Numbered from the stretch's first letter, positions 35,165 to 44,044 are shown. The stretch is 64,000 nt of DNA from Phycisphaerae bacterium (GCA_002709295.1 PAQL01000012.1:66936-130935), one strand, 5' to 3'. Notes: generated by a model not told the origin, from the sequence alone. Made by a program: numbers and translations.

Positions 35165-37111
35165 TCAATCGGCAGGGGCATCCCGCCAGGTGGGCGTCCG
35201 GGGTGCGATCTCCACGCCTTCTCGTGCCGCACGCGCCACGCTGCGACGACCGTCCCGCTTGTCAAGACTGAGGACGTCGAACAGACGGCCGTTCTCGTCC
35301 ATGGCCTGGAACTCGAGAATCCCATCGTGGATGCCGCAGTAGACGAAGTGGTGTCGACGCGCCTTTCGATGGCCGAAGGTGGTGTTTGCGGGGTCGAAGT
35401 CCTCCAGGCTTCCTCCGCCACCCGCGGTAGTCACGTAGATGACACCACCCTCGTCCCAGGGAACCACGTCGCCGTCGATCAACGGGAAGGTCCGCTCGTA
35501 GTCGTGGACATGGCCGCTGAAACAGATGTCGACTCCATGCTTCTCGAGCGTCGAGGTGATGTTTCGGGCGTTCATGTCCCCCCTCCTCGACGAGGTCTTG
35601 AGGGTGTCGCCGTAGTCGTTGGAGTCACTGGTCCATGGCGGCTGATGCAGGATCGCGAACTTCCACTCGGCATCGCTCGCCGCCAACGCCGCATCGAGCC
35701 ATTCGAGCTGCTCGGATCGATCCTTCAGCGATCGGTTGCCGTCGATCATGAAGAAGTCCGCGTCGCCGTAGCTGAAGGTGTACCAACGCTCAGGATCGGG
35801 CAGGCTCATGTAGTCGTAGTAGAGCTGCGCGTCCTGTTCGTGGTTGCCCAGGACCGGCATGATCGCGACTCGATCGATCAACGGCCTCATGTTCGGGAAG
35901 AAGTGATTGACCCAGTGACTCTTGTCACCACCGGTGGTGACGAGGTCGCCGGCGTGGACGAGGAGGCTCGGTCGGGTCTCGTAGGCCAGATCGGCGATGC
36001 GCTTCACGACCTGCGGCTGCGACTGGGTGTCGCCGATTGCCACGAAGGTGAAGGGATCACCACGACGGGCCGCGGTCCGGAAGGTCTTCAGACCGCCATC
36101 GAGCTCCTGTCCACCGACGTTCGCGACGACCCGGTAGAAGTACTTGGTGTTCGGTTCAAGGCCGGTGATCCGGAACTCATGGATCTTCTCCCGCTCCTCG
36201 GACCGGAAGGTCTCGAAGAAGCGACCGAACTCGTCGCGAACCCGGACCTCCATCGAACAGGGACGGGTCGACTCGGCGACCACGCTCATCGCATCGGTCG
36301 CAGGCCAGCAGAGAAACGGCTCCACCATCCACTCCAGGGTGTTGTCCACCTCGGGTGGAAGTGCGGCGAGATCGGCGTGTCGGGCGAATCGGCGACGAAC
36401 CTCGTCGGCCCCGATCGCACGGGGGATGATCGCGACCTCCTTGATGCGGCCATCGAGGCCGTGGTCCTCGTTCCGATCGAGATAGCCGCCGATCGCGAGC
36501 GGCTCGTCACCCGCATATCTGATCGGGCCGGACTGTTCCCGGCTCTCCCCGGCGAGTTCTCCGTCGACGTAGATCCTCATCACCGAACCGTCGTAGGTCC
36601 CGACAAGGTGATGCCATCGTCCTTCGGTCCAGGGGCGATCCGCCAGCAGATAGGTGATCATTCCGTCGGCGTCGTCGACACCGGTGCTGGCCAGCGCAAA
36701 GGCCGGGCGTTCACCCTCGTATCCGAGCAGGATTCCCGTCTCGGCATTCGCGTTGTCCTGGATCGCGCCGATCACCCCTCCCCACCGGGTCGCCATGTCG
36801 ATGGCGACCCATGCCTCGAGAGTGATCGCATCGGTGGGCATGCCGCCGTCGATGCCGTCGACGCGAGGGGCGACGACGAACGGCGTGCCTCGACCCGAGA
36901 GCGACAACCCGTGATTCGCCTCCTTGCGAGGCACCGGTCTCGAATCCACGCCGAGCGCGTTCCCGTCCGCGGGGACGATCTCCGTGCCTTCCGCCATCCA
37001 TCTCCATTCCTCCGATGCCTGCGCCGGACCGGCGAGCCAGAGACCGGAGAGGGCCGCAAGCGCGGCCATGCGGACGAATCGGGGCTTCGGATCCAGGCAT
37101 GGAATCGACAT
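35165..37111 (-). CDS. Exported metallophosphatase with LamG-like and purple-acid-phosphatase-like domains
   Basis: This 648-residue protein has a signal peptide, a LamG/concanavalin-like domain (about 60-220: HHLVGTYDGSVMRIYVDGEL), an FN3-like purple-acid-phosphatase N-terminal domain (about 245-335) and a calcineurin-like phosphoesterase (about 340-570). Metal-site motifs are IGDTQSQPQ, HAGDLVTTGGD, LGNHEQD, ILHQPPW and GHVHDYERT. It hydrolyses phosphate esters outside the cytoplasm, perhaps on polysaccharide-bound substrates. The second ATG (37111) is chosen because AAGGAG lies 9 nt upstream; an ATG at 37120 directly abuts that motif. Confidence 0.88.
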   Translation of the reverse strand: MSIPCLDPKPRFVRMAALAALSGLWLAGPAQASEEWRWMAEGTEIVPADGNALGVDSRPVPRKEANHGLSLSGRGTPFVVAPRVDGIDGGMPTDAITLEAWVAIDMATRWGGVIGAIQDNANAETGILLGYEGERPAFALASTGVDDADGMITYLLADRPWTEGRWHHLVGTYDGSVMRIYVDGELAGESREQSGPIRYAGDEPLAIGGYLDRNEDHGLDGRIKEVAIIPRAIGADEVRRRFARHADLAALPPEVDNTLEWMVEPFLCWPATDAMSVVAESTRPCSMEVRVRDEFGRFFETFRSEEREKIHEFRITGLEPNTKYFYRVVANVGGQELDGGLKTFRTAARRGDPFTFVAIGDTQSQPQVVKRIADLAYETRPSLLVHAGDLVTTGGDKSHWVNHFFPNMRPLIDRVAIMPVLGNHEQDAQLYYDYMSLPDPERWYTFSYGDADFFMIDGNRSLKDRSEQLEWLDAALAASDAEWKFAILHQPPWTSDSNDYGDTLKTSSRRGDMNARNITSTLEKHGVDICFSGHVHDYERTFPLIDGDVVPWDEGGVIYVTTAGGGGSLEDFDPANTTFGHRKARRHHFVYCGIHDGILEFQAMDENGRLFDVLSLDKRDGRRSVARAAREGVEIAPRTPTWRDAPAD

Positions 37112-37169
37112 GTCATTCATCTCCTTGAAACGCCGGCACCCGCGTGGTCGGGAACGGACGGCTGCACGG

Positions 37170-37175
37170 TACCGT
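37170..37175 (+). promoter_or_regulatory. -10-like box next to the start of the EEP lipoprotein gene
   Basis: TACCGT ends 7 nt before the ATG at 37183; no Shine-Dalgarno is visible. Confidence 0.4.
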
Positions 37176-37182
37176 GGTCCTC

Positions 37183-38019
37183 ATGCCGAATCCGACCATC
37201 CGGACCCTCACCTTCCTGCTGTGCGGAATGATTCTCCTCGAGACGGGCTGTGCCTCCGACCCCGGATCCGACCGCCGGGGCCCGCAGGAGCCGAACCCGC
37301 TGAAAGTCGCCACCTGGAACATCAAGCACGGCCTGGGCATGGACGGGAGACTCGATCTCGAGCGAGTCGCAGCCACCATCCGATCCTTCGATGCGGACAT
37401 CGTGGCCCTCCAGGAGGTCGACGAGAACGTCAGACGAAGCGGCGTCGTGGATCAGGCCCGGTGGCTTGGAGACCGGCTCGGGATGCATGCCGCCTTCGGT
37501 TCCTTCATGGACTACCAGGGCGGTAGATACGGCCTCGCCATCCTTTCCGGATTTCCGATCGAGAAATCGGAGTCATGGAGGCTGACCGAAGGCAACGAGC
37601 CGCGGGTCGCGCTCGCGATCGAGTTGACCCCGGTGAACGGAACCCCGATCACCGTGGTCGGAGTCCATTTCGACTGGGTCGACGACGATGGATTCCGTTT
37701 CGCCCAGGCGAGCGAGACCATGAAACGGCTTCAGGCCCTCGACACGCCGTGGATCGTCCTCGGGGATTTCAACGACACCCCGGAGTCTCGCACCATGCGG
37801 GGCTTCCACGAACTCGGCCGGGATGCGAGCAAACCCGGAAACGCCCGGGCGACCTTTCCCGCCGACGAGCCCGCGGTCGAGATCGACTTCATCGTGACCG
37901 GACCGGCGGACCACTGGGGGACGAATGTCGCTGAAGTGATCGACGAATCGATCGCATCCGATCACCGCCCGGTCATCGCCGTCCTCGAGGTCCCGACCGA
38001 CCGAATCCCCCGGCCGTGA
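37183..38019 (+). CDS. Lipoprotein of the endonuclease/exonuclease/phosphatase family
   Basis: This 278-residue protein has a lipoprotein signal with lipobox LETGC. The EEP fold is complete: VATWNIKHG, VALQEVDEN (metal Glu), GVHFDW, LGDFNDTPES (Asp-Asn catalytic pair) and SDHRPVI at the end. Relatives hydrolyse phosphodiesters or phosphomonoesters such as sphingomyelin, inositol phosphates or nucleic acids; the substrate is not defined. Together with the divergent metallophosphatase it suggests external phosphate scavenging. The frame is open to 37144 but 37183 gives the lipoprotein signal. Confidence 0.88.
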   Translation: MPNPTIRTLTFLLCGMILLETGCASDPGSDRRGPQEPNPLKVATWNIKHGLGMDGRLDLERVAATIRSFDADIVALQEVDENVRRSGVVDQARWLGDRLGMHAAFGSFMDYQGGRYGLAILSGFPIEKSESWRLTEGNEPRVALAIELTPVNGTPITVVGVHFDWVDDDGFRFAQASETMKRLQALDTPWIVLGDFNDTPESRTMRGFHELGRDASKPGNARATFPADEPAVEIDFIVTGPADHWGTNVAEVIDESIASDHRPVIAVLEVPTDRIPRP

Positions 38020-38039
38020 TCACCTCGAAAATGAGAAGA

Positions 38040-38064
38040 CCCCGGGAAGCGATGCTTCCCGGGG
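38040..38064 (-). terminator. Terminator of the tRNA-Ser/tRNA-Pro transcript
   Basis: An 11-bp perfect stem (CCCCGGGAAGC / GCTTCCCGGGG) with a GAT loop. On the minus strand it is followed by TCTTCTCATTTTC, so it terminates the tRNA transcript; it may also stop the convergent lipoprotein gene. Confidence 0.75.
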
Positions 38065-38072
38065 CCTCCGAG

Positions 38073-38146
38073 TCGGGCTGACTGGATTCGAACCAGCGAC
38101 CTCCACACCCCCAGTATGGCGCGCTACCAAGCTGCGCTACAGCCCG
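38073..38146 (-). tRNA. tRNA-Pro (anticodon GGG)
   Basis: On the minus strand the acceptor stem is CGGGCTG/CAGCCCG with discriminator A. The anticodon stem CCATA/TGTGG encloses CTGGGGG, anticodon GGG. The T-loop is TTCGAAT. CCA is not encoded. It lies 52 nt after tRNA-Ser on the same transcript. Confidence 0.93.
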
Positions 38147-38198
38147 TTGCCGAGTTGTCTGCCGAAGCGTGCCGAGCCGCACGCATTCGACGAATAAG

Positions 38199-38286
38199 CG
38201 GACAGGGTGGGATTCGAACCCACGGTACGGAAAAACCGTACACGGCATTTCCAGTGCCGCTCCTTCAGCCGCTCGGACACCTGTCC
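38199..38286 (-). tRNA. tRNA-Ser (anticodon GGA)
   Basis: On the minus strand the acceptor stem is GGACAGG/CCTGTCC. The anticodon stem CGGCA/TGCCG encloses CTGGAAA, anticodon GGA. A long variable arm (TACGG ... CCGTA) and a T-loop are present, as expected for a class II tRNA of 88 nt. CCA is not encoded. Confidence 0.95.
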
Positions 38287-38296
38287 GGAGCGTCAC

Positions 38297-38324
38297 ATTG
38301 TATCGCGATGCCCCCTGCCGACAA
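38297..38324 (-). promoter_or_regulatory. Promoter of the tRNA-Ser/tRNA-Pro operon
   Basis: On the minus strand TTGTCG (38319-38324), a 16-nt spacer and TACAAT (38297-38302) end 10 nt before the tRNA-Ser 5' end. It is nearly the same as the tRNA-Val promoter at 58792. Confidence 0.65.
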
Positions 38325-38419
38325 CCGCCACGACGAGTCCGGCCCTCTCCGGGACCGTATGGACAGTCTTCTCGAAGGTTCCCGGTCCCACGAAGCCGGA
38401 TTCGAGGCCGGCACGGGGA

Positions 38420-39106
38420 TCATTCCGGCCGAGGGTCTTCAGTGGAGGCCTCCACCTCGGAACCGTCCCGGACCCATGCGGGGAACTTCTCGGATAGCCC
38501 GCCGGCCAGGAACTCCATCGCCACCGCAAGCATGATGAGCCCCATGATCCGGGTGACCACGTTCATCCCCGTGGTCCCCAGCAGGGTCTGCACTCGATCG
38601 GCCATCGCGAGGAAGCCCCAGAGCACGATGCAGACCAGCATCACCGCCAGCATGATGGCGATCTTTCCCTCGATCGGGTTTGGATAGGTCGCGGCGATGA
38701 TCATCAGACTGATCGCACCGGGACCGGCGGTCACTGGAATCGCCAGGGGCACGATCGCCACCGAGCCCCGTTCCGAGGCCTCCTCCATCTCCTCGCTGGT
38801 GTGCCTGGTCCGGCTGGTGCGGGCCTGGAGCATCGACCAGGCCATCGAAGCGAGCAGCAGACCGCCGGCGATGCGCAGCGCGGGAATGCTCACGGAGAAG
38901 ATCCAGAGGATGGTCTCACCGAGCAGGAAGGCGGTGATCATCACCACGAAGGCCGCGAACGCGGTCTTGCGAGGAATGGTCCGACGCTGTTCCTTCGGCA
39001 TCCCGTCGACCACCGACAGGTAGACGGGGATCGCGACCATCGGGTTCATCACTGCGAACACCGAGACGATGAAGGCCAGATATGCGGCGAGTTCAGCGCT
39101 GTCCAC
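38420..39106 (-). CDS. MarC family integral membrane protein
   Basis: This 228-residue protein has six predicted helices and the UPF0056/MarC signatures FAVMNPMVAIPVYLS, PRKTAFAAF, and VPLAIPVTAGPGAISLMI. The family was once linked to antibiotic resistance but its transport role is unknown. The start is GTG 39106 or TTG 39109; AGGAGG lies 5 nt before the GTG. A TAGAAT box at 39127-39132 on the minus strand could be its -10. The C-terminal 15 residues are acidic. Confidence 0.9.
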   Translation of the reverse strand: MDSAELAAYLAFIVSVFAVMNPMVAIPVYLSVVDGMPKEQRRTIPRKTAFAAFVVMITAFLLGETILWIFSVSIPALRIAGGLLLASMAWSMLQARTSRTRHTSEEMEEASERGSVAIVPLAIPVTAGPGAISLMIIAATYPNPIEGKIAIMLAVMLVCIVLWGFLAMADRVQTLLGTTGMNVVTRIMGLIMLAVAMEFLAGGLSEKFPAWVRDGSEVEASTEDPRPE

Positions 39107-39230
39107 CAACCCCTCCTCGGGAGGCCATTCTAGCCATTGTGATCACGTGAGATCGAACCGGCAACGACCCCGGAGATGACGAGGCCGGTCTGCATTCGCG
39201 ACCGATCGATGCCCGGGATTCGGGAGGCGG

Positions 39231-39236
39231 TACCGT
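39231..39236 (+). promoter_or_regulatory. -10-like box next to the truB start
   Basis: TACCGT ends 6 nt before the truB ATG. Confidence 0.4.
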
Positions 39237-39242
39237 ACTTCG

Positions 39243-40070
39243 ATGCCCGGTGCCGAAGACCAGAGACAGGACTCGAACTCGCCATCGTCGGATGGATCCG
39301 ATGATGCATCCAACGGATCGCGTCGAGCCGCCCGACTGCGAAGACGGGACTCCGCTTCGAATCCGCTTCCTGCCGGTGTGGTCGTCATCGACAAGCCCTC
39401 CGGCATGAGCTCCATGACCGCGGTGTCGATCGTCCGGCGAAAGGCGGACCTGAAGGCCGGACATGCCGGAACCCTCGACCCGCTGGCGACCGGGGTCCTC
39501 GTGATCGGAGTCGGGCGGGCCACGAAGTCCCTCGATCGCTTCATGAAGACCCGCAAGGGGTATCTCACCGAGATCGATCTGTCGGCGTTCACCGCTACCG
39601 ACGATCGTGAAGCCGAACTCGAACCGGTCGACGTCGGTGAACCACCGACCGACGACGTGATCTCGACCACTCTGCAGGAACGGTTCACGGGCGAATTCAT
39701 GCAGACTCCTCCGAACTTCAGCGCCAAGAAGGTCCAGGGGCGCCGGGCGTACGCCCGGGCGAGAAAGGGTGAATCACCCGCACTCGAACCCCGCCCGGTG
39801 ATGGTTCACCGGATCGAGCTCGAGGACTACCAGTGGCCGATCGCCACCGTCCGGGTCTGCTGCGAGAAGGGGTTCTACGTCCGAAGCCTCGCCCGTGATC
39901 TGGGGCGGGCCCTTGGAACCGGGGGCCATTGCGCCTCGATCCGTCGGACGGCGGTCGGACCGTTCACGATCGAGCAGGCCGTCGATCCCGACGACCTGCC
40001 GAACGAGATTCCGCCGGAGCGGATCATCCCTCTTTCGGAGGCGATTGAGATGCTCGAGGCGTCGCCTTGA
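39243..40070 (+). CDS. truB: tRNA pseudouridine(55) synthase
   Basis: This 275-residue enzyme isomerises uridine 55 in the T-loop of tRNAs. The fold starts at about residue 43 with GVVVIDKPSGMSSM. The catalytic Asp79 is in GHAGTLDPLATGVL, and PPNFSAKKVQGRRAYARAR and CEKGFYVRSLARDLG are family motifs. An Arg/Ser-rich extension of about 40 residues precedes the fold. The last 47 bp overlap the convergent lspA gene. Confidence 0.95.
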   Translation: MPGAEDQRQDSNSPSSDGSDDASNGSRRAARLRRRDSASNPLPAGVVVIDKPSGMSSMTAVSIVRRKADLKAGHAGTLDPLATGVLVIGVGRATKSLDRFMKTRKGYLTEIDLSAFTATDDREAELEPVDVGEPPTDDVISTTLQERFTGEFMQTPPNFSAKKVQGRRAYARARKGESPALEPRPVMVHRIELEDYQWPIATVRVCCEKGFYVRSLARDLGRALGTGGHCASIRRTAVGPFTIEQAVDPDDLPNEIPPERIIPLSEAIEMLEASP

Positions 40071-40731
40071 CGGACTCCGACGACGGATCGGCTTCGAGGT
40101 CCTTCCTCGCCTTGCGATCCGAAAGATGGACGTAGATCAGCAGAAGGCTCATTCCAACCAGAAGCTCGACGTCCGCGATGTTGAAGACCCACGGAAAGAC
40201 ATGAGTGTCTCCCTGAGGCCATGAGATCCCGAAGGGGAGATCCCGGCGGGGAAGAAGGTTGAGGAAGTCCCGGACCGCGCCGATCATCAGGCGGTCGTAG
40301 AGATTTCCAAGGCCACCAGCAAGAATGAGGCCGATCGCCACATGGGCGACCACCGCCCTGCTCCGGGTCCACCATCCGAACACCGATATCGCGACCACGA
40401 TCGCCACCATGGTGAACATGACGAAGGCGAACCGCTGCCCCTGTCCGATGCCGAAGACCGCCCCACGATTCAGGACCAGCCGGAAGTCCAGCAGATCAGG
40501 GGGCACCGCCCGGACACCTTCGTGAAACGGTACCTGTCCCCGCCCGGAGACCACCTCCCCGTAGTCGAGGATCACCGGGTTCCCTGCGACCGTCCGGAAG
40601 GCCCAGTCCTTGCTGACCAGATCTGCCGTGAGGCCGACGACGACCACGAGGATCAGAATGAACCAGGCCCGCGGCGATCGCCATGCCGGGCCATCCGAGG
40701 GACTTGATGTCAACTGGTCATGGGAGGTCAT
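40024..40731 (-). CDS. lspA: Lipoprotein signal peptidase II
   Basis: This 235-residue inner-membrane aspartyl peptidase removes lipoprotein signal peptides. Four helices can be seen. Motifs are DLVSKDWAF near the first helix, RLVLNRGAVFGI, GGLGNLYDRLMIGAVRDF (first catalytic Asp) and VFNIADVELLVG (second catalytic Asp). The protein is longer than usual (about 160-170) because of an insert between helix 1 and RLVLNRGA and a polar C-terminal tail that runs into the truB overlap. It follows the DksA-like gene by 59 nt, a neighbourhood known from other phyla. Substrates in this window include the lipoproteins at 17208, 37183 and 52690. Confidence 0.93.
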   Translation of the reverse strand: MTSHDQLTSSPSDGPAWRSPRAWFILILVVVVGLTADLVSKDWAFRTVAGNPVILDYGEVVSGRGQVPFHEGVRAVPPDLLDFRLVLNRGAVFGIGQGQRFAFVMFTMVAIVVAISVFGWWTRSRAVVAHVAIGLILAGGLGNLYDRLMIGAVRDFLNLLPRRDLPFGISWPQGDTHVFPWVFNIADVELLVGMSLLLIYVHLSDRKARKDLEADPSSESVKATPRASQSPPKEG

Positions 40732-40790
40732 CAGGAACGCCCGTTCAACCGACGATCATGCGTGAACCCCTCGCGAGGCCCATCCCGGCA

Positions 40791-41912
40791 TCACTCTCCG
40801 GGAAGACCACGCTCCGCGGCTCTGGCGGCTTCCACCGTGTACTTCGCCCAAGGCTTCGCATTCAGCCGGGTCTTGGGAATGGGCTTCCCGGTCGTCTGAC
40901 AGACGCCATATGTCCGATCCGCGATCCGCTGAAGCGCGGCATCGATCTGGACGACCATCTCGCGTTCCGTCGCAGCCATGCCGAGCGTGAAGTCCTGCTC
41001 GAAGACGTCGGTACCGACGTCCGCCATGTGCACCGGCATGTTCGAGAGGTTGCCTCCGGATGAACGCAGGGCTTCCGTCTCGAGGCCCGAGACCATGCCC
41101 ATGATCTCTCGACGTCGGAGAATCAGGAGGTCCCGATACTTGTCGAGGTCCTTCTTGGACAGCTTCGTCTTGACCTTGGAGACGTCGGGCTTCGGCTTGG
41201 CCTCCGGCTCGACCGGGGCCGCCTTCGGGCTGCGCTTCTTCTTGGTGCCGGCCCCCTTGGTCGAGATGGCCCGGACTCGACGGCCGTTGATGTACACGTA
41301 GCCGTCGGAATCGGCCTCCGAACTCGCCGCCGCCGCGACCACGGAACGCGGATTCGCAAAATCGATCTTGCGGCGAGGAGACTTGGCGGCCGCCTCGGCT
41401 TCCGCCTTCTTCTGGAGCTTGCGGCGAGACGGCACCACGGTGGGAGCCACTCGACGATCGTTCTTCTTCTTCTTGGCGACCGGAGGCTTGATGGGCGAAC
41501 CGGGCATCGCCGGAGCGACCTTGGTGGCCGTGGCCTTGCGGACGGTGGTCTTCTTCGAGGTCTTCGCCTTCTTGGACCCCGTGGCCTTGCGAGCCGGAGC
41601 CTTCTTGGCGGCCTTCTTCTTGGCGGGGGCCTTCTTGCTGGCCGTCTTCTTCCCGGCAGCCTTCCTGGTGGACGCCTTCCTGGTGGCCGCCTTCTTGGTG
41701 GCGGACTTCTTGGTGGCGGACTTCTTGGCGGGGGACTTCTTGGTGGCAGACTTCTTGGCGGGGGACTTCTTGGCCGTCTTCTTCTTGGAAGCGGTGGACT
41801 TCTTCTTCGACGCGGCCTTCTTGGAAGCACCTCGAGCCGACGACCGGGAGGCCGTCTTCTTCGGAGCCTTCTTGGCCGTCTTCTTCTTGGAAGCGGTGGA
41901 CTTCTTGGCCAC
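40791..41912 (-). CDS. DksA/TraR-like protein with a long histone-H1-like lysine-rich N-terminal tail
   Basis: This 373-residue protein has about 170 N-terminal residues made of Lys/Ala/Ser/Thr repeats (KKSPAKKSATKK, KKAPAKKKAAKK), like the tail of histone H1. A linker with YVYINGRRVRAIS follows. The C-terminus (about 255-373) is a DksA/TraR domain: coiled-coil, DVGTDVFEQDFTLGM, and the finger region YGVCQTTGKPIPKTRLNAKP. Only one of the four zinc cysteines is kept, as in zinc-free DksA relatives. It may bind DNA through the tail and RNA polymerase through the coiled coil; both are inferred. The start is GTG, with GAGGG upstream. Confidence 0.85.
   Translation of the reverse strand: MAKKSTASKKKTAKKAPKKTASRSSARGASKKAASKKKSTASKKKTAKKSPAKKSATKKSPAKKSATKKSATKKAATRKASTRKAAGKKTASKKAPAKKKAAKKAPARKATGSKKAKTSKKTTVRKATATKVAPAMPGSPIKPPVAKKKKNDRRVAPTVVPSRRKLQKKAEAEAAAKSPRRKIDFANPRSVVAAAASSEADSDGYVYINGRRVRAISTKGAGTKKKRSPKAAPVEPEAKPKPDVSKVKTKLSKKDLDKYRDLLILRRREIMGMVSGLETEALRSSGGNLSNMPVHMADVGTDVFEQDFTLGMAATEREMVVQIDAALQRIADRTYGVCQTTGKPIPKTRLNAKPWAKYTVEAARAAERGLPGE
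41550..41905. repeat. Degenerate short tandem repeats coding the lysine-rich tail
   Basis: Units such as cttcttggtggcgga and cttcttggcggggga recur in runs of 15-30 bp. They code the KKS/A-P/T motifs of the DksA-like protein and can expand or contract. Confidence 0.8.
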
Positions 41913-42116
41913 GCGTCAGAGCCCTCGAATGGACCGCAGCCCCGGCAGGACATCCCTCTTCAGAGGGGCCTCCGGGGGGGTTGGGTGTGAAATGGTACCG
42001 GTCAGATCTGAATAACGCAAATTCAGCAATTTTGCAGTGATGTTGCAGCGATCATCGCCGAAAAATCGGCTTTCTGCCGCGAACTTGCGGAAAACCGGGC
42101 CTTTCAGGGTCCGCCC

Positions 42117-43112
42117 TCAGGAATCCTCGGGCAGATCCCGGGACACAACCGGGCCGATCTCACGGAACTTCTCGAATCGCCGCCTGACCAGGGTGTCGGG
42201 CTGGATGCGGGCCAGCTCGGACAGCTGGTCCAGAATCCATGCCTGAAGCCGATCAGCAGCCCCTTCAGGGTCTCGATGAGCTCCACCCACGGGCTCATCG
42301 ATCACCGCATCGACCAGCCCATGCTTGAGGTTGTCGGCAGCCACCAGCCGCAGGGAATCGGCCGCCTGATTGTTCGTGGTCTCATTGGCCTCTTTCCAGA
42401 GGATGGCGGCACATCCTTCGGGACTGATCACGGAGTACCAGGCGTGCCCCAGCATCGCGACCCGGTCCCCCACGCCGATCCCGAGGGCCCCGCCGGACCC
42501 CCCCTCCCCGATCACCACGCTGACGATCGGGGTACGGAGCCGGCTCATCTCCAGGAGGTTCCGAGCGATGGCCTCGGCCTGTCCCCGCTGTTCGCTTCCG
42601 AGTCCGGGGTAGGCACCGGGAGTGTCGATGAGGGTCACGATCGGCAGGCGGTACTTCTCCGCCAGCTTCATCTTGAGAAGGGCCTTTCGGTACCCCTCGG
42701 GGTGGGCACAGCCGAAATGGCAACGGATCTTCTCCTCGGTGGTCCGACCCTTTCGGTGCCCCACCAGAAGAACCTTCCTGGATCCGATCCGGCCGAATCC
42801 CGTCATGATCGCGGGATCGTCACCGAAGAGCCGATCTCCATGCAGTTCACAGAAGTCCCGGCACATCATGCGGATGTAGTCGTCGGAGTGGGGCCGAAGC
42901 GGATGTCTGGAGACCTTGACCGTCTGCCAGGGGGTCAGAGCCCCGTAGATCTTGCGAAGGAGCTCGTCGCGAGTCTGCTTCAGCTGATCGATCTCGGACT
43001 CGAATCGATCACGATCGGGGTTCTCCTCGAGACCGTCGATCTGGCGATCGATCTCGAGGACGGATGACTCGAACTCGAGCTCGTACATCGGGCTGTAACC
43101 GGCGGATGGCAT
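42117..43112 (-). CDS. accA: Acetyl-CoA carboxylase carboxyltransferase, alpha subunit
   Basis: This 331-residue subunit, with AccD, transfers the carboxyl group from biotin to acetyl-CoA in fatty-acid synthesis. An N-terminal helical part (YELEFESSVLEIDRQIDGL) precedes the crotonase-like domain with HGDRLFGDDPAIMTGFGRI, IDTPGAYPGLGSEQRGQ and GEGGSGGALGIGVGDRV. Length is normal. The start is 43112 or 43088; only 43112 has a TATACT box 8 nt upstream. accD is not in the window. Confidence 0.95.
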   Translation of the reverse strand: MPSAGYSPMYELEFESSVLEIDRQIDGLEENPDRDRFESEIDQLKQTRDELLRKIYGALTPWQTVKVSRHPLRPHSDDYIRMMCRDFCELHGDRLFGDDPAIMTGFGRIGSRKVLLVGHRKGRTTEEKIRCHFGCAHPEGYRKALLKMKLAEKYRLPIVTLIDTPGAYPGLGSEQRGQAEAIARNLLEMSRLRTPIVSVVIGEGGSGGALGIGVGDRVAMLGHAWYSVISPEGCAAILWKEANETTNNQAADSLRLVAADNLKHGLVDAVIDEPVGGAHRDPEGAADRLQAWILDQLSELARIQPDTLVRRRFEKFREIGPVVSRDLPEDS

Positions 43113-43120
43113 GGAGAACG

Positions 43121-43126
43121 AGTATA
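43121..43126 (-). promoter_or_regulatory. -10 box next to the accA start
   Basis: TATACT on the minus strand ends 8 nt before the ATG at 43112; no Shine-Dalgarno is present. Confidence 0.45.
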
Positions 43127-43204
43127 TGGATCTCTGGCGAAAAGACCCCCATCTCCCCGTAAATACCCCGATCCTTCCTCCAACCCCCCCTCCGGAATCC
43201 ATCC

Positions 43205-44041
43205 ATGAACCGACCGGAAGACGACTCGACCGCTCCGGACCTTGAATTGGCCGTGGTCGGACTGGGCAACATGGGAGGAGCGGTTCTCGAGGCGGTCCTC
43301 GCCGCGAGGATCATTCCAGCCGATCGAATCGGGGTCTGCGACCCCCTGGAGGATCGGGTGGCCCGATTCGCCGAGTCCGGCTGTCGACCCGTCGATCCGA
43401 CCACCGCCGGGCGGAGCCTTCGGATGCTTCTGGCGGTCAAACCCCAGGTGCTCCCGGAGCTCACCGGTTCGATCGGCCCGGGGGCGGGACCCCGGCTCGC
43501 GATCAGCGTGATGGCGGGACTTCGAAGCCGGCGGATCCTCGAACTCCTCGGAGGCGACACCCGCATCGTGCGGACCATGCCGAACACCCCGGCCGCCATC
43601 GGAGCGGGCGTGACCGCGATCGCTCCCGGTCACGAGGCGACCGAGGACGACCTCGCCTTCGCACGCATGATCTTCAATGCGGTGGGGACCACCGTCGACG
43701 TCGACGAATCCCACATGCATGCCGTGACCGCGGTGAGCGGCTCCGGTCCCGCATGGGTCTTCCGAACCGCGGAAGCCTGGATCGCAGCGGCCGTCGAGGC
43801 GGGGCTCCCCTCCGAGACCGCCGAGACTCTCGTGATCGAGACCATGTTCGGGGCGGCGAAGCTTCTTCGTGCATCCGAACAGGATGCATCGGCATTGAGA
43901 GAAGCCGTCACCAGCAGGGGCGGGACGACCGCGGCAGGTCTTGCCGCGATGGACCGGACCGGATTCGACGATTCGATCCACGCCGCGATCCGGGCCGCGG
44001 TCGAGCGAGGACACGAACTCGATGCACCGGACGGATCGTGA
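43205..44041 (+). CDS. proC: Pyrroline-5-carboxylate reductase
   Basis: This 278-residue enzyme makes proline with NAD(P)H. The Rossmann part begins AVVGLGNMGGAVLEAVL, and the dimerisation/active domain includes RTMPNTPAAIGAGVTAI, AVTAVSGSGPAWVFR and REAVTSRGGTTAAGL, all family signatures. Length is normal. It is divergent from accA and ends 3 nt from a convergent ABC permease gene. Confidence 0.95.
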   Translation: MNRPEDDSTAPDLELAVVGLGNMGGAVLEAVLAARIIPADRIGVCDPLEDRVARFAESGCRPVDPTTAGRSLRMLLAVKPQVLPELTGSIGPGAGPRLAISVMAGLRSRRILELLGGDTRIVRTMPNTPAAIGAGVTAIAPGHEATEDDLAFARMIFNAVGTTVDVDESHMHAVTAVSGSGPAWVFRTAEAWIAAAVEAGLPSETAETLVIETMFGAAKLLRASEQDASALREAVTSRGGTTAAGLAAMDRTGFDDSIHAAIRAAVERGHELDAPDGS

Positions 44042-44044
44042 GCG

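Noticed and set aside
35327..37231. Plus-strand frame opposite the metallophosphatase
   Set aside because: The minus-strand protein has all metallophosphatase motifs; the plus-strand frame has none.
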